From Moringa oleifera (Eukaryota; Streptophyta; Magnoliopsida; Brassicales; Moringaceae): a stretch of 64,000 nucleotides of DNA. Below the pieces are notes generated by a model that saw only the letters and a program-made list of their open reading frames with translations, had not been told where the DNA came from and did no database searches. Both the position numbers and the translations under genes were made by a program. Positions within the stretch are counted from its first letter, which is position 1; the number at the start of each line of letters is the position of its first letter. Below are positions 25,401 through 36,699 of this stretch, in pieces. Where the stretch lies: NCBI GenBank assembly GCA_021397835.1, contig JAJFZO010000882.1, forward strand, positions 2,794,501 to 2,858,500. The letters run 5' to 3'.

Positions 25401-26056
25401 ACAGTGAACAAGCTTGCTCCTATTAAGCCTTTCAGAAAGCCAACCCACAATACATACTCAATTCCATTAACTGTATCTAAAAAATCAACAAAGCAAACTA
25501 TTAAGCGTTCAGAAAGGGAACCCAGAACAAGGTTTTCCTGTAATTGTAACTCATTTCCATTAATTGTTCTTACTGTGCCACTAAGGAAACCTCACCAAAC
25601 CCACCCAGCAGAAAAAATTAAAAAAAACCCAAAACAAATAATCTTCAATTTCTAAAAAAGTAATAAACTTACCTCCAAATCGATACCCATTGTTTCGGCG
25701 ACATGACGCATGATGGAGTGCACGAGCTTGCTCTTGTTGTACCTCTCCTCACAGGCTTGGATATCTTCCTCACTAACCCTCCTCTTGCTCAAATCGATGT
25801 AGCCCTTCTCTTTGTCCACACGCAGGACCATGACGGGCTCGATACGGCCCACCTTGATCAGGCTGCTCACACTACGAATCCGACGGCGGGAGAGCTCAGA
25901 GAACAAAATCATCCCCTCGATGTTGTTGTACTCAAGCAGCGACACGTAAGCGCCCATGTCGGCTATGTTCTTTACCTGTATCATCACCGCCATGTCAATC
26001 TCCGGGTACTTTGCCTCGTACATGCGGCACTCGAGGTTCGGTGAATGGCTTGCCAT
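22467..26056 (-). CDS. EIF2A: Eukaryotic translation initiation factor 2 subunit alpha
   Basis: This is the eIF2 subunit that brings Met-tRNAi to the 40S ribosome and receives the inhibitory phosphate from GCN2. Seven exons: 25673-26056, 24172-24228, 23996-24082, 23766-23912, 23529-23633, 22746-22844, 22467-22619. They total 1032 nt, 343 aa, the usual length. The S1 RNA-binding domain occupies about residues 15-90. The kinase target loop reads [13 protein letters not shown], with the phospho-acceptor at Ser56 (mammalian Ser51). The helical and alpha-beta domains follow, then an acidic tail rich in Glu and Asp ending DAGAGIME. The first intron is 1.44 kb, far longer than the rest. Arabidopsis At5g05470 is the likely counterpart. 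Confidence 0.97.
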
Positions 26057-26394
26057 GTTACAGGATATACAGATTGTTTCGCAGGAAAGTTCTCTGCGCC
26101 TTTTGTTTTCTGGGAAAATCTGGAGCAGTGGGGAGTTTGGAATGGGAAATTAAAAAAATATTAAGGCGGGGTTAGGGTTTTAAGGGGACAGAGAAAATGC
26201 TAAAGAGAATAAGAGCGACTGCTGGGGACGAAAGAGTGCCCCACTGCCCCGGTGCACCTTCTGTGGCTCTAATGTTAAAAGACAGTTTCTCTCGGACCTT
26301 ATGGCCATTTTGCGCTGGTTATACAAAAAAAGGTCACTACGACGTCGTTTAATTGCCGACGATGATGAAAAAAAAGAAAATGAAAAGGCCAAAA

Positions 26395-26476
26395 CGTCGA
26401 CAGCAGGATTCGAACCTGCGCAGGCAGAGCCCAACAGATTTCGAGTCTGTCTCCTTAACCACTCGGACATATCGAC
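26395..26476 (-). tRNA. tRNA-Ser (anticodon CGA)
   Basis: On the minus strand this folds as an 82-nt class II tRNA. The acceptor stem GTCGATA pairs with TGTCGAC (one G-T pair), with G as discriminator. The anticodon loop contains CTCGAAA (CGA), there is a long variable arm, and the T-loop reads GGTTCGAATCC. A T-rich run downstream (lower coordinates, 26365-26380) fits RNA polymerase III termination. CCA is not encoded. Confidence 0.93.
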
Positions 26477-26543
26477 AGGTTAATTGTTTCTTAAATAATT
26501 CACAGCCAAAACAGCAAAAACAAATCATGAAAATTGAACAAAG

Positions 26544-26616
26544 CGCCCACCGTGGGGCTCGAACCCACGACCACAAGGTTAAGAGCCTTGCGCTCTACCG
26601 ACTGAGCTAGACGGGC
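26544..26616 (-). tRNA. tRNA-Lys (anticodon CUU)
   Basis: The minus strand gives a 73-nt tRNA. The acceptor stem is GCCCGTC with GGTGGGC and G as discriminator. The D arm is TAGCTCAGTCGGTAGAGC, the anticodon loop CTCTTAA (CTT) and the T arm CGTGGGTTCGAGCCCCACG. CAACAA lies immediately upstream, as is common for plant tRNA genes. A T5 run follows. It is nuclear type, about 70 bp from the tRNA-Ser gene. Confidence 0.95.
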
Positions 26617-27474
26617 TTGTTGCTCAGCTGTTCAAAAGAAATTATATATTACTTAATAAAAGCCTCTAGTCACATTCATCAATCCCATTGTACTATTTTT
26701 TAATAAGAATAATTTGAAATATTAACATAAAAATAACAAATAAATAATTTAATCATTTATTTATTAAATTATCATATATTATAACCAACTCACGTAAATA
26801 AGGGCTCCACATCTATAAAAAGTAAACTAACAAAGAAGGCAGCATTGCAACTTTTTATTACTTAGGTGACAAGGAAAATTGCTTAGGGAAATGAGAAAGA
26901 ACAAACAAATGGAAAGGATTTGCATGCAGCATGGGACTTTACACAACAGCCGTTAGATTTAGGGCTATATACACGTATATGTAAAAATAACATCAAATAT
27001 CATAAGTTAAATTTTATTAATAAAGTGTATAACAAAATCTATTTTTAACAAATAAATATATTTATTTAATCAATATTTTTTGGATGCTAATTTTTTATTT
27101 TTAATAAAAATTAAAAAAATATTATTTAAATTATATTAATTTGTTTAAAATATTGATATATAATAATTTTAAAAAAAATAATTAAAATAATATATATTAT
27201 ATATTAATATAATAAATTATAATTTTTTATTTTTTAATAAATAACATCAACACAATTTCTATAGAAAAAAAAAAAAAGAAATCCAGAGCCCAAAATGTAA
27301 CAAAAATAAATAAAGAAAGAAAAAGTATAGCATGAGCAAGATAAACAAAGCTAAAAAGAAAGCAATAAAAGCATCCATAAATACACATCACCTTCTCTCT
27401 TTCAGTCGTTTTACTCTACACCAGCGATCACTAAATACTGGGACAAACCTTAAGTTCTAGTACGGCGCACCGAC
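26617..27474. other. AT-rich promoter region of the MCA gene
   Basis: This is AT-rich noncoding DNA, with homopolymer and TA runs at 26990-27240. The last 100 bp or so should contain the leader of the plus-strand MCA gene. No gene or defined regulatory site was recognised. Confidence 0.5.
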
Positions 27475-30400
27475 ATGGCGACTGTTGCACAGGCATCGGG
27501 AGTGGACGGGGTGAGTCTTGTAAACGTCATCGTACAATCGGCGAGGAACGCGACGATGCACCGCAAGAACTGCGAGCAGCTAGCGGAGCACGTGAAGATG
27601 ATAGGGAACTTGCTGGAGAAGCTGAAAGCGACGGACCTGATGGCTCTGCCTGCGATACGAGAGCCATTGGACGGCATGGGAGAGGCGTTGAGGAGAGCGC
27701 TGGAATTGGTCGAGAGTTGCAGAGAGAAGAGTTGTCTTTATATGCTTGCCATGGGATGGAGCGTCGTTTATCAGTTCCGTCAAGTACAGGAGGAGATCGA
27801 CCGCTACCTTAGGCTCGTGCCGTTGATTTCGCTGGTGCTTGACTTCCGCATGCAGGTGTGCTGTATGTCTTCACCTCTCTTTTATTGTTTTTTTTCTTTT
27901 TACTTAATAATATAAAAAATTTATTTCGGAAATGCACGGAGATGGGAAATACTTCTTACGTGTTCGAATCTGAAAAAAATGAAATTTAAGTCGGAAATCA
28001 TGAGTTAAATTTATTCTGTTTACTTCATGAAATACGACTGGGGAATCTCTGTTCCTTTCAATATTATTTTTTTTAATTTGATAGTTTGTCATACATTGTA
28101 AATCATTTTATTTCACTGGATGGCAGCTAATATCCACCATACCCAATAATTCTTTGAAGTTTGACATTTTTGCCTAAAGAACACATGGAGGGACAGTTTT
28201 CTATGTTTTTGAAAAATGGATACGGTTGTGCTCTCATGGATATTTTGTGTTGGCTCATCAAATCGTTTAGTAAAATCTGGTCCGTTCATATTCGTGTATC
28301 CAATGTTAGAGGATTTCATGGACATCAAAGCCTCTAATATGTTTGTGGTGGAATTCATGCAAATTCCAAATTATTTGTCAGATACAGAGCTACAGAGTAA
28401 GGTGTGTTTCACATTCTTCTTTCTTCTCCTTTACTCTTAACTGTTGAAAAGCCTCTGGCCCACAGAAGGCATTGAAGAGGTAATTATGGACCTATGTCAT
28501 CTGCAAAAGCAAAAAGAACGTAGAAGCATGGTCCAAGTTCAATTTAACTAGGAATGCAGTCTCTTTAGACATTGAATGCATGTTGTATATATTGAAAATT
28601 GCGTACTTGTTGCACTGGCTTATTGATCATGACCTGGTGAATCCAGAACTTGAAGGAAGGCTTGCAGGCAATTCACCAGGATCAAAGAGAGTACACTCTT
28701 GATGAAGAGGACGTAGAAGCACAGGGTGTCATTCTAAAAACTGATAGAACAAAGAAAGATGCCAATATACTTGGGAAGTCATTGTCTCGTAAATATCCTG
28801 AACTGGGGTTCCATGAGGCTCTCCAGGAAGAGAAAGACAAACTGTATGTTGAGCTACAACGGTCAAGAACCATCAATGACCCTAAGCAATGCCGCGTTAT
28901 TGAGCATCTTATTGATGTAACTGAAAATGTTGTCAATGTGTTACCTGGGAAGAAGGCCAATAAGCTGCTTGTCAATGAACCAACTTATGTTATATCCGGG
29001 TAAGTTCTAATGACTTAGAAGAAAGGTTACTCCTACACTGTCTTGATTTAGGTTAATTTTGGTGGGTATATGCAACTATGGCATAGGTATGTGAGCAATG
29101 CAACATCCAGCGACCAGGAGCTTGGGTTAAAGCCTGAGAATCATGGTCAATCTGAATGGCAGGTTGATCTTTTTGATTGTTGCAAGGAACCTTGTCTAAG
29201 TGAGTTCCTAAAGCTCCTTCTCATTTTCTCAAACATGATTGATTCAGCTCTAGTTCACTGCTCAGAAGTTACAGAATTAGTATATTTCATGTAATATTTT
29301 CTTTTGTTTATGATATTAGATGTTTTTCTTTGTTAAAGATTTGCTAGCCATGGCTCGCACCAAATGTGTTCAAGTTGCTTCTGTGTTTTCGTTATATCTA
29401 ATAAGTCTAGTCATTATGTTCATCTGCTAATGCTGACTTTCTGTCCTCAGGCTTGAAGACCTGCATTTATCCCTGTGGGCTATTTTCAAGGATCGCCAGT
29501 GTGGCGTCAAAGGGAAAAATATGTAAGCTTGTTGAACATTATGATTCAACTGTGATGCCAACATATAGGCATATACATTTTTGTCAAAAGCAAATAAAGC
29601 ATAATTTAGTATTTAGTTATAATTACTAATCTTATATGCATTCCTTCTACAGCTCCTGAGCAAGCAATCAATGATCTGATGGCCTACTCCCTATTCTGTG
29701 GATGTTTCTGTTACTCCTGTTGTGTGAGAAAGAAGTTGCGGAAACTGTTTAACATAGAGGTACTCTGTTTTTTTTACTCTGTTACAGAAGAAATAAAGGT
29801 AATGTATTACAACAAAATGAATTTTCAGAATTTTCACTTGCCCTGTTTGGTTCTTAAGAAAATCATAGTAGATAGTCTTAGTCAAAATCCATTTATTTAT
29901 TGTATCAAAAAATCAAAATTAACAGTCAAATATTAAGTCAATGTTTACCACTCTCTTTTAGTGATAAATATAAACACTTATGGTAGATAACAAGGAAATA
30001 TTATGTCAAAGAGAAGTTTTCTGGCTCTCTGTTTAACTGATAAAATACAAACACTCGTAGGCAATAAGGACATCCTGCATTAGGTAGCATTTATATATGG
30101 AATAACAATGTGTGGCAGGCAAATGATGTTCAGTTGTATGGTTCAAACCATTTAAATCTTCATATAGTGCCGCTGAGATGTTAGCTTATTATTATAATCT
30201 CAGTTTGATTCACTTTACAGGGAGGCTCATGTGATGACTTCTTAACTCACCTCATGTGTTGCTGCTGTGCAATGGTTCAAGAATGGCGGGAGCTTGAAGT
30301 CAGAGGTGTTGAGGGTAAGTGCAGAAATCTTAGTATAGTGAACTTGGACAATCATCTTATTGGTGTTTTGGCCAACCCAACATCTCACCTAAGCATAAAC

Positions 30401-30595
30401 TGGGACAAAAATTGTATATATCCTTCTCAAGAAATTAAGCTTCACTAGGATGCAAAAAGCTACAATTAAGAGATCTGATGGATCCTAGTGCTAGCATTGT
30501 AGCCGCATTAGTCTGTTAATCTCCAGTTCATTTCTTTTGCAGGTTGTGGGGGAAGAAAGATGATTCCTCCTCCTTATCAATACATGAAAGCTTGA
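27475..30595 (+). CDS. MID1-complementing activity (MCA) family protein with PLAC8 domain
   Basis: MCA proteins are plant plasma-membrane, mechanosensitive Ca2+-permeable channels (MCA1/MCA2; maize NOD/CNR13). Seven exons: 27475-27855, 28647-28999, 29087-29199, 29451-29522, 29653-29759, 30221-30314, 30543-30595. They total 1173 nt, 390 aa, against about 421 for MCA1. The N-terminal MCA domain holds the single membrane-spanning segment and SGVDGV, whose Asp11 aligns with the essential Asp21 of MCA1. The shared motif DQREYTLDEED and a coiled-coil stretch follow. The C-terminal Cys-rich PLAC8 region has CIYPCG, YSLFCGCFCYSCCVRKKLRK and HLMCCCCAMVQEWRE. The first dozen residues of MCA1 and part of the linker are missing, so this is probably a divergent MCA/CNR13-like clade. 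Start chosen as the only in-frame ATG before the domain. Confidence 0.88.
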
Positions 30596-31502
30596 ATCAT
30601 GTTGTATGATGTTATGTCACTAGATTCTACAATGTATATGGTGATGACAATTACAACATGCGAGGACCCATATAACTTGTATGCTAAGACAAGAATTTAG
30701 CAATACCTAAATGTTAACATGGGTTAGCATGGTTCAACTAGACAGCACGCAGCTGTTCAAACATCTGGCTCTTTATTCATAGATAAAAATTATTGTTTAT
30801 TTATGACCAACTGGCATTGTACTCAATTTTTTTAAAAAAATTTGTAATTTGACTATATTAATATAAAAAAATAAATAACAAAATTATTTTATCAAACTAT
30901 TAAGTATCAATGATGATTGACACAATTCAAATAAATGAAAAAATCATTTGTCAATATTGCCTTAATATCAAGAAAACTGATAATGGTCGAGACTATGAAT
31001 AGTAATTTAAATCAACAAAAAAAAAATCCTGATCAACGGGGGCAATGAATTGGAAGCTACCCGAGGTAATTAAATCCAATCTGTGAAGCACCATCTCTAA
31101 GCGTTGGATTGCCAACAGACGGTCAAATTTTTCCATGAACATGTCCAACCAGAGAGGCAATGGAGTTATGCTATGGGGTAAGAAAAAGATGACTGCACCA
31201 GTAGGCAGCATAAAGGGTATACTTGTAGATGCCCTAGTAATTATACAAAAAAAATAATTAAAAAAAAGGGCCAAATTGTTGAAACCCTGCCATGATATCA
31301 TGTACATACTTTTTGCAATAGCTCATGGAACTGAACCAGTAAACTCATGCTGTGAGAAAAGGATTATCCATACAGGTATTTGCCATGGGATCAGTTGAAA
31401 TGTGCACACTGTTAGTAGGAGGACCTGGCTGTGGCTGAAAATCGCATCAAGAAGTGCCAACAAGTCAAATAAGAATTTTTCCTCATTCTCCCGAAAACTA
31501 AA
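30596..31502. other. Convergent 3' intergenic region
   Basis: This contains the 3' UTRs of the MCA gene (+) and the MINPP gene (-). The short frame at 30993-31307 has no known homology. Nothing else is recognised. Confidence 0.5.
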
Positions 31503-34500
31503 CTACAAGTCAACTTTGCGGGATGGGGTATAATCATTCCCAAGTGAGAAGAGCCAACGGAACGGTAGTAATAACTTACTGGTTACTGGCTTCTGCTCAT
31601 GTTTTTCCAGCTCAATGTTGCAAAGAGCATTATAATCATGCTTCAGATGAGGCACCACTATTCTCTCCTGAAGATGGACAAAAACATAAGTATTATGGTA
31701 AGCACAAGGCAAGCTATCATCTACACAAAGTTGAACTTGGGTGAGGACAGTACCTTGAAAACTTCAAAGGGACAGAAATCACGGTTATCACAGCCCTGTT
31801 TACAGAATGCATAACTTTAAAAATAAGTACCATGAAAAGGTTTGAACACAAGCTTTTATGTTAAAGAATTGCTGCAACAGCTGAAAAGTAGCAAACACTA
31901 AAAGTACCCAAAAAAAAAGTATAAGAAGACTATGGATATTTTTCATTTAACACAGTATGAAAGTTAAATGTCAAGTTTCATGGTTTTTAATAACCTTAGA
32001 TGAACAGTAATAGACTGCAGAAAAATGTATTTGGAGCTTACTGGCAATGGAATAGGATGTTCATTGTGCAGAACTTGCACAAAGTACTTGCTTGAAGAAT
32101 TTGTAGGACAGGAGTGTAAAACCAGCATGTTATTCCCCCCAAAAGGCGCCACAGCGCTGCCCCTCCACTTTCTCTGCTGGGGAGGCTTTGGAGGGAGTGG
32201 CAGGGATTGTTCCTCTTGTATTTGTTTGAATTCTGAAATATTTTAAAATTTTACAAAGGAAAAAATAAATGGCAGTTTCAATAAGTATGTGTATTTCCGC
32301 TTATATATGCCAAATTTAAGACATACCACCATTGAAGGGAATTAAAAAAAAGAAATGTAAGGTTACTAACCAGATCCATCAAGGAAAAGCCCAAGAAGAC
32401 AAGAAAACGGAACTACAGTCTCTGCATGTGCGAAACGAAGTCTTGCCTTCTCATAACTTCCAGGAGCAAGTTTTTCTGCAATGATAAAATATGAAATAAA
32501 TGTAAGCCAGAGATAAGAATGATGCCATTGGCAATAATAGCAACAATGAAAAAAGCACTGTCAGGAGCAACTGTGCAACAACTGTTTACATCCCTAAGAT
32601 TTAAGAGAAGATTTTTTCTGAGAAGGGATAGCTGCTAGAAAGAGTTACTGATGCCCATCCTCAGGATGGGCTACTACAAGAGGAAGAACGAAAAATCTAA
32701 TAAATGTATGGCAATCAGACAACACCTTCGTCAAGGAAAAGATGGACACTATAGAGAGAACTGTAACTTGGGAGAACATGAGGACCATAAACCTAAGAGT
32801 TTGATAATGGCTTATATTACCTTCGTTAGCTTTAACAGCTTCTTCCATTGATCGGAAAACATCTTTAAGCAGTGGGACTCCCATCCTGTAGTTTAATGAT
32901 TTACCATAGCCCTTCAGTATAAACACCTCCAAGTCATCTGTCCACTCCAGCAAGGCAACCTAAATATGTACACATATTTAATAAATCCATCAACATGCAG
33001 CATAAATGACCGTGTTGAACAAATAGAACAGCCTACCAATGAAAATACTCAATCACAGGAAAAGATCTGGAAACACTCAACTATCAACTTAACTCCTGAC
33101 CAAGACAAGTCTAACTTCCGCAGGCAGAAATACCTACACAACTAGTCTAAATTAACCACACACATATGCACTGAAATTACCAAACTCATGTTTTTATATC
33201 ATCAGTCAACCTAAGTGTAAACTCAAAATAAATAATCAGTTAAATAACATAAAAGTCTCGTACCTCAGAAGGAGTGAAAAGTCCACAAGCTTGACCAGTT
33301 ATATTCAGCAAGGATGCTTCCTGCAAAACTTAAAATCAATTAGGTTACTGAAAGATAAGTATGTCTGAATTGAACAAGCAGAAGGTAATAGTTCTGGACC
33401 TATCAGATGACAGAACTTGTTTGCCAAGAAATTTCTAGAACCATAGAAAGTGATCACCTGTTTGCATAGAAACCAGAGAGAGGAAGTATCTTTTCTTGTG
33501 ATGTCCAGCTCATAGCGCTTGGCTAATGCAGATGTGATTTCATCCAGAATAGGTTCCTTAAGTTTGTCAACAGCAGGCCCATGATTTTTCCTGTACACCT
33601 GCATGCATATAAATACTTTAGTTAGAAGCAAAGCAACTATATGAGTAATGGAAGAACAGAAAACTGCATCCCTAGTAAGCCGTCCAAAGATCACTTCATT
33701 AGGCATCACCTTTTCAAGTCCCCTTCTTAACTTTCTTTGGACAGCTAATTCAGTTCCACAGACGACATATCATTTTTGACGATCCAGAAAGGGAACTGAA
33801 TACCTTTAAAGGATCTACAATGAAATTGAAAAACCAAATAGAACTTCTTAGTATTCTTTTCTCTTCTTCTGTTCTGTTCTCCCTCCCAACTCTCTTTCCT
33901 ACCCACTCAGCCTTTAACAGCCACAATAATAACAATGGAAAAAACATTTCCTCGCCATTCTTTGAAAATTTTCCAACAATTTGTTCTGAACCACTCATGA
34001 ATTTGGTCAAGCTAAAAGACAAATCAGAAGTATCATAATTTTAAATATTATCCTAAACATTACAAACGAGGGCCATGAAAAACTCAACTAGAAATGATTT
34101 CATCCAAGCAGAGATTCACAACAGCAATGAATAAGTGCAAAACAAAGAGTGCAATTGACAGTTAATTATGATTACAATCATACTTCATTTTAACAGATTT
34201 TTGACTCAGAAACACAGAGGCATTTCCTATTGTGTACACTTGACCAAGTTAATGTATTGTTGGCAAGTCTTCCCATATTTTGGAAGGGTTAAGATTTGCC
34301 AAGTTGAATAATGATACAGAAAGTTCAAGGCATTACCAAGGAGCAGTTGATATCAAACAGAAGACAATGACCAATGAAACAAATACCTTGTAGCTTTCAC
34401 AACAATCAAAAAATCTAAGCATTGTATCACTAGCACGGCTTTCACTTGTAACAGCAAATGCTCGATGCTTCCCTGGTCCGAGACTTCCTTTCTCAGCAAA

Positions 34501-36389
34501 CAGTCCCATGCCAAATGCCACAGCACTAGCAGATGCCCGAGGAACCTATCTCACCAGAGAAGAAAGAGATGTGAGTAGAGAAATTAAAAAATGCAGGGAA
34601 TCAAAATAAGTTGGAAAAAGGTAGACAAAGTAATTTGCCACCGCCATGTGTAATGAACCTAATCATAGCATCAAGTTCAACAAACATCTCCATATAACCC
34701 ATTTTGCATGACTCGGTAAGGAAAGCTTGAATATAACTCACCTGCGTAGCCCTTATGGAATAGACATCTGGGTGGTAGTCCTCATTAAAAACACCTGGAA
34801 ATCTATCCCTGATCCTCGTTCCTAATTGATACAGTTCCTCTTCCCCTTGGCTAATCAACTCTCCACCCTTCAATTTTCCTTTCCATGGAGATTCCCATTC
34901 CCTTAACCAAGCAGGAACTTTCTGCAATGACAATTTCCGCTCTTCTGCATTTCTAATCAGTTCTTTCATGTGGATAGACAATGTCTCTAACTCTCTCATG
35001 CGTTTCTTGGTCGGAGAACGAGTGCCATGTCTTGCCTGTGATCCAAATTGCCAATCAGGTAACAATTTTTATTTTTTTCACCTTCGTATATAAATTAAGG
35101 TATGCAGTAACATGAGATCAACTTTCATCTTGACATTTACTCATCCAAGGAATTGAACAAGCAACATGTCCAAGACACAATTATCTACCTTCAGGATGAT
35201 TAGAAAATTACAAGGTAAAATGGCCAAAGTAATCTCTAAAAGAAACAGTACAATAAGACAAGACATTGAAGGCACACTGACGTTCATAATAGCTAAAAGG
35301 AATCTAATCAGAACAAAAAGACTAGTCTCTGACTGCATCTTCCAAAAATGAAATAAGTACATGCATGTTCTCGGATATCTCCAGCAAGGCCTACATCAGG
35401 AATAAAATTAACATCCAGCTCAACCTCAAAACATATGAAAATGAAGTTGACAACCTACCCAACTTCCCAAAGGCTAGGGCATCAATTTCAGTGTTCTTAC
35501 GGTTAAAAACCATTTGCTTGCTCATCTAAACAATGCATTCTTCCAATCATGTTTATAAGCAATATATGAGGCAATACCACTTCCAATTAGTAATGGTAAA
35601 CATTAAGAATAAGACCAAAAGAATTTTGCAGAGGAAACGCACCACAAGGTTCAAGTGAATAGGGGTACATCCATCTGGAATTTTAGACCGTATGAAGGAA
35701 TTGGGAAAAACATCTTTTACAACACCATATCTGCACAGAAAATATTTAACAACCAAGCATGATTAATCAAAATTTTTGCACAAACCTAGCCCTCAGCTCG
35801 TTCTCCATAACATCAATAAAGACACAGTTTCAATCCCGATCATGCAATATCAAGTTATTCACTGCAGATACAACTCAACTAAAGCCTCATTTAATTTTCA
35901 ACAGAAACTGTTGCAATGGAAATGAAATCTTACTTTCAATGATAGAAAGAAGCTATCTACATACAAATCTTTTACAATTTTTTCTCAATAGGCAAACAAC
36001 ATCAAAAACACAAGTCAGATTTTGTATCAATTTCTTTCCTCAATTTTCTCGTGACCTACCAGAGGTAAAAACCAAATGATCCGGCTCGCATTCTTCCAAA
36101 GTAAGTTAAATTCCAATCACTAAATCGCTCACACTAACTAAAAACCACGCTGACACGAACTTTTTTTCACATCCAAAACACGATAAAACGGAAAGAACTA
36201 TGTACATTTACGAAAATGTAAGCATAATTGTGTATGCGTAGAATACGAGCGAGCGTGCCACACAGAGAGAGAGAGAGAGAACCTCGACACAGTCGAGACA
36301 TGTTGACGAACGTCGAAACCTTGATCAGCTATCGACAGCATTAACATAGACAAGAGCAGTATTAAACGAGAAGCCATAGCCATCTTCAT
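31503..36389 (-). CDS. MINPP1: Multiple inositol polyphosphate phosphatase (histidine phosphatase clade 2)
   Basis: This family removes phosphates from InsP6 and lower inositol phosphates and sits in the secretory pathway; some plant members act as phytases. Eleven exons: 36283-36389, 35643-35730, 34742-35035, 34387-34545, 33458-33598, 33264-33320, 32821-32959, 32371-32475, 32042-32232, 31754-31795, 31503-31667. They total 1488 nt, 495 aa. A signal peptide lies at about residues 1-20. The catalytic RHGTRSPTK has its nucleophile at His68. The downstream motif VQVLHNEHPIPLP has HNE where many relatives have HAE, supplying the likely acid Glu. CDNRDFCPFEVF lies near the end. The GTG codon at 36401 is in frame, but the first ATG is at 36389. 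The C-terminus lacks an ER-retention signal. Confidence 0.92.
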
Positions 36390-36634
36390 CTCCCGTCTCA
36401 CTTTTTCTCCCTTTCCCTATGAACTAGCCGAAGAATATAAGCAGAAAAGGAACCAAAAACACGATCGCTGTGTCCTGCGCGAGAAACCATGACATTTGGT
36501 ACTGCCGGGTGTAGCGATATAAAGTGTCCGCGTCGATCTATAAATGCTGCTTTGGGCATTATTGGCGGTGATCGATGATGCCGTACCTTTAACCGCGTCA
36601 GACAAGGATGATGATATTCATCCAATTTGATAGC

Positions 36635-36644
36635 GCCACGTGGC
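36635..36644. promoter_or_regulatory. Palindromic G-box in the MINPP promoter
   Basis: The 10-bp perfect palindrome GCCACGTGGC lies about 246 bp upstream of the MINPP start codon. G-boxes with this core bind plant bZIP and bHLH factors, including ABA and light regulators. A GGCCCA/TGGGCC (site II-like) pair lies just beyond, at 36658-36695. Function is inferred from sequence only. Confidence 0.55.
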
Positions 36645-36699
36645 TTTGCAAGATTTGGGGCCCTTGATATCCCACATCCCACTTCAGCCCATGGGCCAT

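Noticed and set aside
26180..26610. Several overlapping frames of 60-96 codons
   Set aside because: They are translations of the tRNA-Ser and tRNA-Lys genes and flanks; short internal matches to database proteins would come from misannotated tRNA loci.
28216..28440. 74-codon frame inside the first MCA intron, considered as an extra exon
   Set aside because: Exons 27475-27855 and 28647-28999 join in phase and match the MCA family without it; adding it would insert unrelated sequence before the DQREYTLDEED motif.
36398..36682. 94-codon minus-strand frame upstream of MINPP
   Set aside because: It overlaps the presumed promoter with the G-box, has no homology and does not join in frame to the MINPP signal peptide.
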